DNA from: Eubacteriales bacterium
GTDB taxonomy: Bacteria > Bacillota > Clostridia > Lachnospirales > Lachnospiraceae
Length of the DNA: 35,185 nt
Direction of reading: 5' to 3'
NCBI GenBank assembly: GCA_030527715.1
Contig: JAUNAF010000018.1
Coordinates: 1-35,185 of the forward strand
Shown: one piece after another, positions 1-7,785 of the stretch
Position numbering within the stretch: position 1 is the first letter of the stretch
Layout of the letters: every line of letters begins with the position of its first letter
Program-made: the position numbers and the translations under genes
The notes under the pieces: model-generated
What the model was told of the DNA's origin: nothing
Database searches by the model: none
What the model saw: the letters and a program-made list of their open reading frames with translations, nothing else

Positions 1-31
1 GGTGTGGTGTGGAGCAAAAGTGTGCAACTTG

Positions 32-373
32 TTATTGCAATTTTGGAAATTTATTGTTCTCAATGCCCGCAATACTTGTGTATGCGATAAACTGTACTCC
101 GGCGAGTTTTGCAGCCTTTACCACATTGATCTGCAGTTCGTGGACAGATACCGAGATGAAGAGAAGTCTTTCCATCCCCTCAAATGCTCTTACCAGCGAA
201 TCCACATCACTGTAATCGGCAATTCTTGGGATGATTCCCTGTCTCTCTAAATCAGATGCCTTTGATTCATTTCTGGCGATGCCGTAAACCTCTGCATCCG
301 GAGCAAACTCCCTGATAAAAGGAATTGCATAAGAGCCATAACCACCTGTTGCGCCTGTAACCATAATCTTCAT
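32..373 (-). pseudogene. NmrA/QorB-type NAD(P)-binding oxidoreductase, C-terminally truncated
   Basis: The 113-residue product opens with MKIMVTGATGGYGSY, the glycine-rich Rossmann start of NmrA-like/SDR proteins, and continues with NVVKAAKLAGVQFIAYTS, which matches the region after beta-5 of QorB-like quinone oxidoreductases. These proteins normally have about 280 residues, so only the dinucleotide-binding half is left and the reading frame stops shortly after that motif. The start at 373 is chosen because a GAGGT ribosome binding site (reverse strand, 385-381) lies 7 bases upstream; a longer in-frame extension to 415 lacks one. It most likely no longer makes an active enzyme. Recognition of the family is from memory of its motifs, not a search. 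Confidence 0.75.
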
Positions 374-395
374 ATTAAATACCTCAACTTTTTTA

Positions 396-491
396 TTAGC
401 AGATAGATTTTCCAAGTTCTTTTGCCTGTTTCATTCCGATCGGATCATCCGCTTTTCCGATTCCCAGACCGTATGTTTGATTCCAGTATAC
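396..491 (-). pseudogene. C-terminal remnant of a flavodoxin-like gene
   Basis: Reading the reverse strand from about 491 to a TAA at 398-396 gives a tail ending YGLGIGKADDPIGMKQAKEL then GKSIC. The pattern (short turn, G-M-K-Q-A, then E-L-G-K) resembles the last helix of flavodoxin/NAD(P)H-oxidoreductase proteins. It stops just upstream of the ribosome binding site of the NmrA fragment, as an upstream operon partner would. No start codon or upstream part of the protein exists: the frame runs into the regulatory region of the tetR gene. I infer a former two-gene flavin/NAD oxidoreductase operon that was broken here. The family assignment is tentative. Confidence 0.35.
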
Positions 492-566
492 AAAAGAGTA
501 AAAATGATGTATACTTATAAAAAGTATGTTTTATAAGAAAAGCTAATAAATATATTTTTTTATAAG
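487..566 (+). promoter_or_regulatory. Promoter and palindromic operator of the tetR gene
   Basis: A -35-like TATACA (487-492) and a -10 TATACT (510-515) are 17 bases apart. Directly over the -10 and start region sits an inverted repeat, CTTATAAAA (514-522) and TTTTATAAG (529-537), spaced by 6 bases. A third exact copy of TTTTATAAG lies at 558-566, just before the ribosome binding site. This is the usual position for an autoregulating TetR operator. Confidence 0.6.
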
Positions 567-575
567 AGGGTAGTT

Positions 576-1166
576 ATGACAGAAACATCCATGAAAGACA
601 GAACCAAATATTTGTACGCAGAGCATTTAACGAAGATGTTACATGAAATGCCATTCGATAAGATACGAGTGACGGAACTCGTAAAACGAAGTGGTACTAC
701 ACCGCCTACGTTTTACTATCACTTTAGGGATAAGTATGAATTGGTTGCATGGATGTATCTCAGAGATTTCTCTGATGTGGTAGGATACGAAGAGGCAGAA
801 TATTCACCCGAACGCCTTGCGAGGATCATGCAAAAAATGGAGGAGAAACGCCCTTTTTACAAGAAAGTATTTGCATCAGATTCCCAGAATTCAATTTCTG
901 CCTACATCCATAATCTTGGATTGGCACTTGCCAAAGATGCGCTGGAACAGTCAGGCACTGCTTCCTTGACGGAAGAGCAGGAACTTGCGATCGCATACCA
1001 CAACTTTGGAATCCAGGGACTGCTTCGGGATTGGGTGCTTTCTGACAAGCCAATGAATACCTTCACGTTGGCTGCATTTATGTACCATAAAACACCGGAT
1101 TTCTTAAAGGAATCCTTTGCTCAGGTTGCATATCAAACAGATGAACTTATGGAAAGCAAATTGTAA
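576..1166 (+). CDS. TetR/AcrR-family transcriptional regulator
   Basis: A 196-residue protein, normal length for TetR. The N-terminal helix-turn-helix spans about residues 30-58 (RVTELVKRSGTTPPTFYYHF, then RDKYEL), with the typical TFYYHF recognition-helix end. The rest is an all-helical ligand/dimerisation domain; its end (YHNFGIQGLLRDWV) is like TetR proteins of the DhaS/TetR_C_8 kind. The ATG at 576 follows an AAGAGGG ribosome binding site by 5 bases; an in-frame ATG at 591 is possible. The gene leads a likely operon with the flavoprotein and the UvrA-like ATPase downstream and has a palindrome in its own promoter, so it probably represses itself and these two genes. The inducer is unknown. 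Confidence 0.9.
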   Translation: MTETSMKDRTKYLYAEHLTKMLHEMPFDKIRVTELVKRSGTTPPTFYYHFRDKYELVAWMYLRDFSDVVGYEEAEYSPERLARIMQKMEEKRPFYKKVFASDSQNSISAYIHNLGLALAKDALEQSGTASLTEEQELAIAYHNFGIQGLLRDWVLSDKPMNTFTLAAFMYHKTPDFLKESFAQVAYQTDELMESKL

Positions 1167-1226
1167 AACAGGCTGGGAATGCGTCTTGTAAAACACGAAA
1201 GAATATTTTTTAGAGGAGAATACATT

Positions 1227-1856
1227 ATGTCAGAGAAATTAAAGGTATTGATCTTAAACGGAAGCCCGAGAACAAACGGAAATACTTCTATCGCTGTAAG
1301 AGAAATGGAGACTGTATTCAAAAATGAAGATATCTCTACCGAAACGATACAGCTCGGTACGAAGGATATCCGAGGATGCATTGCCTGCGGAAAGTGCAGT
1401 TCCCTTGGCAAATGTGTATTTGATGATATCGTGAATGAAATTGCTCCGAAGTTTGAAGAAGCAGATGGATTGGTAGTAGCCTCACCGGTATACTATGCCT
1501 CAGCAAATGCTACACTGATTGCATGTTTAGACCGTCTTTTCTACAGTACACACTTCGACAAACGCATGAAGGTCGGAGCCAGTGTTGTATGTGCACGTCG
1601 TGGAGGTCTTTCTTCAACCTTTGACGAGCTGAATAAGTATTTTACGATTGCACAGATGCCGATCGCTTCCAGCCAATACTGGAATAGCATTCATGGAAGG
1701 GCAGCAGGAGAGGCAGAGATGGATGAGGAGGGAAAGCAGACGATGCGCGTGCTTGCCCGCAACATGGCATTCCTTATGAAGAGCATTGCACTTGGAAAAG
1801 AGCAGTTCGGTCTGCCTGAAACAGAGGCATGGATGCCTACACACTTTATCAGATGA
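1227..1856 (+). CDS. Flavodoxin-like NADPH-dependent FMN reductase family protein (Fe-S flavoprotein type)
   Basis: A 209-residue protein starting MSEKLKVLILNGSPRTNGNT, the phosphate-binding loop of the flavodoxin-like FMN reductase family. It has a compact cysteine cluster near residues 50-63 (GCIACGKCSSLGKC) followed by DDI, as in iron-sulfur flavoproteins, then the ASPVYYAS segment that contacts flavin. The start is fixed by an AGAGGAG ribosome binding site 8 bases before the ATG at 1227; an upstream in-frame start at 1179 has no such site. The stop codon overlaps the start of the uvrA-like gene, so the two are translationally coupled. Likely role: cytoplasmic electron transfer or reduction of a quinone/nitro compound; substrate unknown. 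Confidence 0.88.
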   Translation: MSEKLKVLILNGSPRTNGNTSIAVREMETVFKNEDISTETIQLGTKDIRGCIACGKCSSLGKCVFDDIVNEIAPKFEEADGLVVASPVYYASANATLIACLDRLFYSTHFDKRMKVGASVVCARRGGLSSTFDELNKYFTIAQMPIASSQYWNSIHGRAAGEAEMDEEGKQTMRVLARNMAFLMKSIALGKEQFGLPETEAWMPTHFIR

Positions 1857-4333
1857 TGAAAGAAGCAATTAAAATCAAAGGCGCCAGGGTGCATAATCTC
1901 AAAAATATAAATGTGGATGTTCCACTGGGAAAGATCGTCGGAATCTCCGGTGTATCCGGCTCCGGCAAATCATCGCTTGCGTTAGGAGTAATCTACGCAG
2001 AGGGATCTCGAAGATATCTGGATTCTCTTTCTACATACACCCGGCGAAGAATGAACTTTTCAGCAAAAGCAGATGTGGACGATGTAATGTATGTCCCGGC
2101 AGCACTGGCGATGCATCAAAGACCCGGTGTGCCAGGGATAAGAAGTACCTTTGGCACGGGAACAGAGACTCTGAACAGCATTCGTCTGATGTTTTCCCGC
2201 CTTTCTTCACATCGATGTCCTAATGGTCATTATGTCGCGCCGTCCATGGCTGTAGCAGCGGATCAGGAGCTGGTATGTCCTGAATGCGGAGTACATTTCT
2301 TTGGCCCTTCGGCAGAAATGCTTGCATTTAATTCTCAGGGAGCCTGCCCGACCTGTGATGGAACAGGTACGGTACAGACAGTGGACATGGACAGTCTGAT
2401 TCCTGATGAAAATCTGACCATTGATGATGGCGCAGTTGCACCTTGGAACAGTCTGATGTGGTCTCTTATGAAGGATGTCTGTCGCGAAATGGGTGTACGC
2501 ACGGATATTCCTTTCAAAGATCTGACGGACAAAGAAAAAGAAATTGTATATCATGGTCCTACGGTAAAAAGACACATTTTATATAAAGCAAAAAGTTCCA
2601 ATGTGGCCGCAGAGATGGATTTCACCTATTATAGTGCTGTGGAAACGGTGAAAAATGCCCTCTCAAAAGTAAAAGACGAAAAAGGCATGAAACGCGTTGA
2701 GAAATTCTTAAAGCAGGATATTTGTCCTGATTGTCATGGTACACGGCTTTCAGAAGCTGCACGAGCGCCCAGATTGTGCGGCCTTACTCTGGATGAAGTG
2801 TGCAGGATGACGTTAAGTGATCTTGCTGAGTGGGTAAAAAATGTTCCGTCATCCCTCCCAGAGGAAATGAGACCGATGGCGAAGAGCATCTGTGATTCTT
2901 TTCTCGAAAATGCAAAACGTCTTCTGGATCTTGGACTTGGGTATCTGACATTAGACCGTGCAGCATCAACGCTCTCCAACGGCGAGCGTCAGCGAATGCA
3001 GCTGGCGAGGGCAGTACGAAACAGAACGACCGGAGTGCTTTATATCCTGGATGAGCCGTCCATCGGTTTGCACCCCGACAATATCAAAGGACTGCTTGGC
3101 GTCATGGATGACCTGATTTCAGACGGCAATTCCATCGTTCTTGTAGATCATGATGCCCAAGTGCTGGAAAAAAGCGATTGGATCATAGAGATGGGTCCGG
3201 AGGCTGGATCAAAGGGCGGCTTTGTGATTGCAGAAGGCACAACACAGGATATCGCACAAAATCCCGTCTCCAAGATCGGTCCGTTTCTTGGAAAAAAATC
3301 AGATCGGATTCGTCGGATGACTTCCATGGATGAGATGTTTTCCTTTGGGGCAGTCACCATGCAGACCAATGCCATTCATACCGTAAAGCCCCTGGATGTC
3401 AGGATCCCAAAAGGACGACTTACTGTTGTAACAGGGGTCTCCGGATCCGGAAAGACGACGATGGTTCTGGAATGTCTGATTCCTGCGATCCAGGCAGTGA
3501 CCTCTGATCACAAGCTTCCAAATCAGGTGAAAAGCATTGAAGCGGAAGGAATTCATCAAATCAAATTAATCGATGCAACACCTATCGGGATCAATGTGCG
3601 TTCGACAGTTGCAACTTATGCAGATATTCATGATGAATTAAGAAAAGTATATGCAAAAACGAGCGACGCAAAATCCAGATATTTAAAAGCCGGAGATTTC
3701 TCCTACAATACTGGAAGTCTGCGCTGCCCGGTATGTGACGGTACCGGCTCGATCAGTCTGGATGTTCAGTTTTTGCCGGACGTGGAAATCGGCTGTCCGG
3801 AATGCGGCGGCAGCAGGTATCATAAGAGTGCAGATCAGATCAAGCGTATACACAAAAAGCGCAAGGAAGCCTATTCTCTGCCGCAGCTGATGGCGATGGA
3901 TGTTACAGATGCTTTGAGGGCATGTGATGACTTAAAGAAAGTTTCCGAAAAACTCGAAATATTAAAGGATCTCGGTCTTGGCTATCTTACCCTTGGAGAA
4001 GCAACCCCAAGTCTTTCCGGCGGAGAGGCACAGAGACTGAAGCTTGCCAGCGAGATGAAAAAAGGTCAGGATGATACCATCTTTGTTTTCGATGAACCGA
4101 CGATCGGACTGCATCCGCTCGATACGCAGACCCTACTTTCTGTATTTAACAATCTGGTGGAAGCAGGAGCAACCGTTATTGTCATTGAACATGACCTGGA
4201 TGTGATCAAAAATGCAGATTACATCATTGATATGGGACCCGGCGGTGGAGAGGCAGGCGGTCAGATCGTCGACTGCGGTACACCGGATCAGATCAGGAAC
4301 AGCAATGCCAGTGTGACCGGAAGGTATTTATAA
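1853..4333 (+). CDS. UvrA-like ABC ATPase (class II UvrA, no UvrB-binding domain)
   Basis: About 826 residues with the whole tandem-ABC architecture of UvrA: Walker A GVSGSGKSS near residue 33 and GVSGSGKTT near 528, signatures LSNGERQRMQLA and LSGGEAQRLKLA, Walker B ILDEPSIGLHP and VFDEPTIGLHP, and zinc-binding cysteine pairs (CPECG, CPTCDGTG, CPDCHGTR, CPVCDGTG, CPECGGSRY). Housekeeping UvrA has about 940 residues; here the roughly 115-residue UvrB-binding insertion after the first signature strand is absent, the chain going straight from FGTGTETLNSIRLMFSR into the first zinc module. Such class II UvrA proteins are thought to act in DNA-drug tolerance rather than standard excision repair. 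I place the start at 1853 (ATGATG overlapping the previous stop), where homology to UvrA begins; an earlier ATG at 1829 also exists. Confidence 0.92.
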   Translation: MMKEAIKIKGARVHNLKNINVDVPLGKIVGISGVSGSGKSSLALGVIYAEGSRRYLDSLSTYTRRRMNFSAKADVDDVMYVPAALAMHQRPGVPGIRSTFGTGTETLNSIRLMFSRLSSHRCPNGHYVAPSMAVAADQELVCPECGVHFFGPSAEMLAFNSQGACPTCDGTGTVQTVDMDSLIPDENLTIDDGAVAPWNSLMWSLMKDVCREMGVRTDIPFKDLTDKEKEIVYHGPTVKRHILYKAKSSNVAAEMDFTYYSAVETVKNALSKVKDEKGMKRVEKFLKQDICPDCHGTRLSEAARAPRLCGLTLDEVCRMTLSDLAEWVKNVPSSLPEEMRPMAKSICDSFLENAKRLLDLGLGYLTLDRAASTLSNGERQRMQLARAVRNRTTGVLYILDEPSIGLHPDNIKGLLGVMDDLISDGNSIVLVDHDAQVLEKSDWIIEMGPEAGSKGGFVIAEGTTQDIAQNPVSKIGPFLGKKSDRIRRMTSMDEMFSFGAVTMQTNAIHTVKPLDVRIPKGRLTVVTGVSGSGKTTMVLECLIPAIQAVTSDHKLPNQVKSIEAEGIHQIKLIDATPIGINVRSTVATYADIHDELRKVYAKTSDAKSRYLKAGDFSYNTGSLRCPVCDGTGSISLDVQFLPDVEIGCPECGGSRYHKSADQIKRIHKKRKEAYSLPQLMAMDVTDALRACDDLKKVSEKLEILKDLGLGYLTLGEATPSLSGGEAQRLKLASEMKKGQDDTIFVFDEPTIGLHPLDTQTLLSVFNNLVEAGATVIVIEHDLDVIKNADYIIDMGPGGGEAGGQIVDCGTPDQIRNSNASVTGRYL

Positions 4334-4339
4334 ATCCTG

Positions 4340-4384
4340 AAGCGACAGCTCATTTCTCAAAAGGAATGGGTTGTCGCTTTTTTT
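4340..4384 (+). terminator. Rho-independent terminator after the uvrA-like gene
   Basis: Inverted repeat AAGCGACA (4340-4347) and TGTCGCTT (4372-4379) followed by a T-run to 4384, six bases after the stop codon. Confidence 0.85.
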
Positions 4385-4429
4385 ATTCCATTTCATTCCA
4401 TTTGGTTATCGTTCATAGCATATATTCAT

Positions 4430-4458
4430 TTCACAAGTCATCACAACGCCAATATAAT
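4430..4458 (+). promoter_or_regulatory. Sigma-A-type promoter for the PNPOx-like/nitroreductase pair
   Basis: TTCACA (4430-4435), a 17-base spacer and a perfect TATAAT (4453-4458), 34 bases upstream of the start codon at 4493. Confidence 0.75.
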
Positions 4459-4492
4459 GAAGTTATCAAGGACATAAAGCGAGGATGATACC

Positions 4493-4960
4493 ATGTCAAA
4501 TATTGAATTTTTTACATCGTTAGATTATGAAGACGGATTTTCTGTCGTTATGAATATTTTCCGTAGATTTCCAATGCAGTATGGAACAACACTTGGTCGT
4601 AATGGAAATCCTCAGATCAGACCGTTGGAGTTTAAGTTTGCAGAAGATGGCGTTTTCTATTTCGACACCGTCGAGTTCTACGAATCATACAAAGAAATGC
4701 AGGAAATGCCGTATATTCAGATCTGCATTGGCGACCAGGAAACCATGTCTTATTTAAAACTTGAGGGAAAAGTAAACTTTACGAGAGATGCAGGAGTCAT
4801 TGAGCGATGCTTCGAAAACAGTCCGGTATTAACTGATCAGTTCGGAGATCAGAAAGACGTTGTTGTCGGATATTTTTTGACAGAAGCGAAAGCAGAGTTC
4901 TGTTCCTTTCACGAAAAATTAGAGAACAGAACCTATGAGCTGAGAAATAAATTCGACTAG
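4493..4960 (+). CDS. Pyridoxamine 5'-phosphate oxidase-fold flavin-binding protein
   Basis: A 155-residue protein with the split beta-barrel pattern of the PNPOx-like/FMN-binding family: GTTLGRNGNPQIRPLEFKF near residues 32-51, then VFYFDTVEF, PYIQICIGDQETMSYLKLEG and a C-terminal strand-rich end (VVVGYFLTEAKAEFCSF). In this family the homodimer binds FMN or F420 between subunits. The catalytic substrate is unknown; family members range from true oxidases to simple flavin reductases. GAGG at 4481-4484 lies 8 bases before the ATG. Only 16 bases separate it from the ferredoxin-nitroreductase gene, so both are probably co-transcribed from the promoter at 4430 and may form a redox pair. Confidence 0.85.
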   Translation: MSNIEFFTSLDYEDGFSVVMNIFRRFPMQYGTTLGRNGNPQIRPLEFKFAEDGVFYFDTVEFYESYKEMQEMPYIQICIGDQETMSYLKLEGKVNFTRDAGVIERCFENSPVLTDQFGDQKDVVVGYFLTEAKAEFCSFHEKLENRTYELRNKFD

Positions 4961-4976
4961 TGAGGAGAATACGCAA

Positions 4977-5864
4977 ATGGGAATGGAAACAAGAACTCAT
5001 TTTAAGGTAGATAAAACAAAGTGCATCAAATGTGGCAAGTGTCGAAACGTCTGCTCCGGTATGGTGATTGATTACAACAAAGACGGCTATCCCTATATGA
5101 AATCTTTCGAACGTTTTGGCTGGAGGGGCTGTTGGAGATGTCAGCACTGTCTTGCGGTATGTCCGCGTGGCGCGATCTCTATTTTTGACAAAGATCCTGA
5201 TGATTCTCTGCCTCCTGTGCCAAAAGAGATGGGGCAGTACACGGAACAGCTCATTACCAACCGCAGATCATGCAGACGTTTTCTCGATAAAAATGTTGAT
5301 CCGCAGATCATTGATCATATTTTAAATGCCATGCAGGCAGCACCGACCGGAGGAAATTCCTGCAATGTCGAATACACTGTTATCGATGATAAAGAACGGG
5401 TAAAAGAAATCTGGAAGATCGCCTATGCAACAATGGAGGCCAAAGCAAAGAAACATGAGTATACTCACAGCTTCAGCGATTTCTTTTATGGGAAGATGAA
5501 GGAATCTGAGAAGACGGTTCGCAAGGATGATCTGCTATTCTGTGGAGCTCCACATCTGTTTATTGCACATGAAAAATGTACCGGTAAATGGGCAGAAGAC
5601 AGTAAGGTGAACTGTAATGTAGCAACCACATACTTCGAACTTCTTTGCAATGCCTACGGCCTTGGAACAACGATTATGAGTTATCCGGCTGAGGTGTTAA
5701 ATGAACTGGTACCGGCAGCAAGAAAGATGCTGAATATTCCGGAAGACCACTACACAAAACTGATCGTCGGATTCGGATATCCGGAAATAACCTACGCAAG
5801 AGGTGTACAGAAAGAACGAAAAAATAAAATCCACAGATATTCTTCAGAAACATCTCAGCGGTAA
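4977..5864 (+). CDS. Nitroreductase-family protein with N-terminal 2[4Fe-4S] ferredoxin domain
   Basis: A 295-residue fusion. Residues about 12-70 form a ferredoxin domain with CIKCGKCRNVC and CWRCQHCLAVCPRGAI. Residues about 85-290 form an FMN-dependent nitroreductase domain: TNRRSCRRFLDKNVD with its arginine/serine flavin contacts, AAPTGGNSCNVEYTVI, and the C-terminal LIVGFGYPEITYARG. Such proteins pass electrons from ferredoxin to flavin and on to an unidentified small molecule. The ribosome binding site is GAGGAG 9 bases before ATG 4977 (an ATG two codons later is possible). It is co-transcribed with the preceding PNPOx-fold gene; the sulfite reductase operon follows after a hairpin, suggesting shared redox physiology but probably separate transcription. 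Confidence 0.92.
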   Translation: MGMETRTHFKVDKTKCIKCGKCRNVCSGMVIDYNKDGYPYMKSFERFGWRGCWRCQHCLAVCPRGAISIFDKDPDDSLPPVPKEMGQYTEQLITNRRSCRRFLDKNVDPQIIDHILNAMQAAPTGGNSCNVEYTVIDDKERVKEIWKIAYATMEAKAKKHEYTHSFSDFFYGKMKESEKTVRKDDLLFCGAPHLFIAHEKCTGKWAEDSKVNCNVATTYFELLCNAYGLGTTIMSYPAEVLNELVPAARKMLNIPEDHYTKLIVGFGYPEITYARGVQKERKNKIHRYSSETSQR

Positions 5865-5900
5865 CGCTCTTTCGGATTCAAAAATATGCCCGGAAACGTG

Positions 5901-5930
5901 ACGTGCATCACGGAAGTGATGCACGTTTTA
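5901..5930 (+). terminator. Perfect 11-base inverted repeat, probable terminator
   Basis: ACGTGCATCAC (5901-5911), loop GGAA, GTGATGCACGT (5916-5926), then TTTATGTT. The stem is strong but the T-tract is weak, so an operator or RNA-stability role ahead of asrA is also possible. Confidence 0.55.
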
Positions 5931-5977
5931 TGTTACTCTGATAGCGAAAAGTTAACATGTAAAAAAGGAGAAGCAGT

Positions 5978-6991
5978 ATGGGTTATATTTTAAATGTCGA
6001 AGCCTTGAATCAAGTGCTTCAGAAACTTGGAGAAACCTATCGTCTGTACGCCCCGGTCAGGAAAATCGGGGAGGGAAGATTTACGAATGTTGACGTCGTT
6101 CGCTATGATTTTATTTCCACGCTTGAAGAAATCGAATTGAATGCAAAGTCAGATTATTCTTTTAAAGAGCTTCTGACTCCTCTGTCTCAGACTTTATTCT
6201 TCTTTACAGAAGATCAGACACAGGAAGCAAAGATCGATACCAGCGAGGCAATTATCTTCCTTCGCAGCTGTGATATGCATGCCGTAAAGAGACTGGACGA
6301 TATTTATCTGAATAATGGATTTGCTGATCCGTTCTATCAGAAGGTTCGCGATCATGTGCATTTTGTCCTTCTCGGATGTTCTCATGCATATGACAACTGC
6401 TTCTGTGTAGATATGGGAAGCAACATCACAACGGAGGGATATCTGTTCTCACTCGATGTAGACAACGATAAAGTATCCTGTGATGTAAAGGATCCGGAGA
6501 TCGCAAAACTTTTTGATGCGGTATCTGCAGTGAAACAGGATGTAACACCGAAAGCTGTCACAGAGACAGCGGTTCATGTTGAGATTCCGGAGACTGTTCC
6601 GAATACTATCTACAAAAATCCACTTTGGGATGAATACACTGCCCGCTGCATTAACTGCGGACGCTGCACGACTGTCTGTCCGACCTGTACCTGCTTCAAC
6701 ATGCAGGATACCTTCTATACCGATAACGGTAAAGTCGGTGAGCGCAGAAGAGTGGCAGGCTCCTGTATGATCAACGGCTACACCAATGTTGCCGGAGGCG
6801 GTCAGTACAGAAGAACAAACGGGGAACGTATGAGATTCAAGGTGCTTCATAAGATCTATGATCACAGAAGACGCTTTGGAAATGACATGTGTGTCGGCTG
6901 CGGTCGCTGCGATGATGTCTGTCCGGAATATATCTCTTACTCCAACATCATTAACAAAGTCAACAATGCTGTGAAGGAGGGAAATTCATGA
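5978..6991 (+). CDS. asrA: Anaerobic sulfite reductase subunit A (electron-transfer Fe-S subunit)
   Basis: A 337-residue protein, usual length for AsrA. Its C-terminal third holds two [4Fe-4S] motifs, CINCGRCTTVCPTCTC from about residue 224 and CVGCGRCDDVCPEY from about residue 305, as in the family of hydrogenase/sulfite reductase beta-type subunits. AsrA passes electrons to the siroheme subunit AsrC during six-electron reduction of sulfite to sulfide in the cytoplasm. GGAG at 5967-5970 precedes the ATG by 7 bases. It is first in a tight asrABC operon: its TGA overlaps the ATG of asrB. I saw no convincing promoter in the 50 bases between the 5901-5926 hairpin and the ribosome binding site. 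Confidence 0.95.
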   Translation: MGYILNVEALNQVLQKLGETYRLYAPVRKIGEGRFTNVDVVRYDFISTLEEIELNAKSDYSFKELLTPLSQTLFFFTEDQTQEAKIDTSEAIIFLRSCDMHAVKRLDDIYLNNGFADPFYQKVRDHVHFVLLGCSHAYDNCFCVDMGSNITTEGYLFSLDVDNDKVSCDVKDPEIAKLFDAVSAVKQDVTPKAVTETAVHVEIPETVPNTIYKNPLWDEYTARCINCGRCTTVCPTCTCFNMQDTFYTDNGKVGERRRVAGSCMINGYTNVAGGGQYRRTNGERMRFKVLHKIYDHRRRFGNDMCVGCGRCDDVCPEYISYSNIINKVNNAVKEGNS

Positions 6992-7773
6992 ATCCATATG
7001 TACCATTTTCATCCGAAATTCTGGATGTGATCAAACACACAGAGAAAGAATACACCTTCAAAATGAAATTTGAAGGAGCGTGCAAGCCGGGTCAGTTCTT
7101 CGAAGTTTCTGTTCCGAAATTCGGAGAGGCTCCGATCTCCATCAGCGGTATCGGTTCGGACTATGTCGACCTGACAATTCGTAAGGTCGGTGTCGTAACA
7201 AACGAAGTGTTCGAACATTATAAGGGACAGTCTCTTCTGATGAGAGGTCCTTACGGCAATGGCTTCGATATTGACCTCTACCGTGACGGGGAAACCGTCG
7301 TGATTGCCGGAGGTACCGGTGTTTCTCCGGTTCGTGGAGTGATCCAGGCACTTGCTGAAACAGAAGATGCAAAGGATAAGCATGTCATTGTCGGTTTCCG
7401 AAGCCCTGATGATATGCTGTTCCGCAATGATTTAAAAGATTGGGATGAAAAGCTCGACCTCATCCTGACGGTAGACGGTGCACCGGAAGGCTATCAGGGA
7501 AATATCGGTCTGGTAACAAAGTACATTCCGGATCTTCCGCTGAAAGATGTAAAAAATGCAAAGGCTGTCATTGTCGGACCGCCGCCAATGATGCGTTTCT
7601 CTGTCATGGGATTATTGGAAAAGGGCTTCCGCGAAGAAAACATCTGGGTCTCTCAGGAGCGTAAGATGTGCTGCGGTCTCGGAAAATGCGGACACTGCCG
7701 TATCGGAGACCAGTATGTCTGTCTTGATGGTCCGGTCTTTAACTATACCCAGAGCAAAGATATGCTGGATTAA
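6988..7773 (+). CDS. asrB: Anaerobic sulfite reductase subunit B (FAD/NAD(P)H-binding)
   Basis: A 261-residue flavoprotein of the ferredoxin-NADP reductase/dihydroorotate dehydrogenase electron-transfer type. Visible parts are the FAD barrel (CKPGQFFEVSVPKFGEAPIS, about residues 32-51), the pyridine-nucleotide site VIAGGTGVSPVRGV near residue 105, and a C-terminal [2Fe-2S]-type motif CCGLGKCGHCRIGDQYVC from about residue 228. It takes electrons from NADH and feeds AsrA. The start overlaps the asrA stop by four bases (ATGA), so translation is coupled. Length and context both agree with AsrB of Salmonella and Clostridium. Confidence 0.95.
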   Translation: MNPYVPFSSEILDVIKHTEKEYTFKMKFEGACKPGQFFEVSVPKFGEAPISISGIGSDYVDLTIRKVGVVTNEVFEHYKGQSLLMRGPYGNGFDIDLYRDGETVVIAGGTGVSPVRGVIQALAETEDAKDKHVIVGFRSPDDMLFRNDLKDWDEKLDLILTVDGAPEGYQGNIGLVTKYIPDLPLKDVKNAKAVIVGPPPMMRFSVMGLLEKGFREENIWVSQERKMCCGLGKCGHCRIGDQYVCLDGPVFNYTQSKDMLD

Positions 7774-7785
7774 GGAGGTCATTTC

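Noticed and set aside
5930-5977. Rex operator before asrA (GTTAAC core in AAAAGTTAACATG)
   Set aside because: Only the six-base centre resembles the Rex consensus TTGTTAA-N4-TTAACAA; the two arms are not present.
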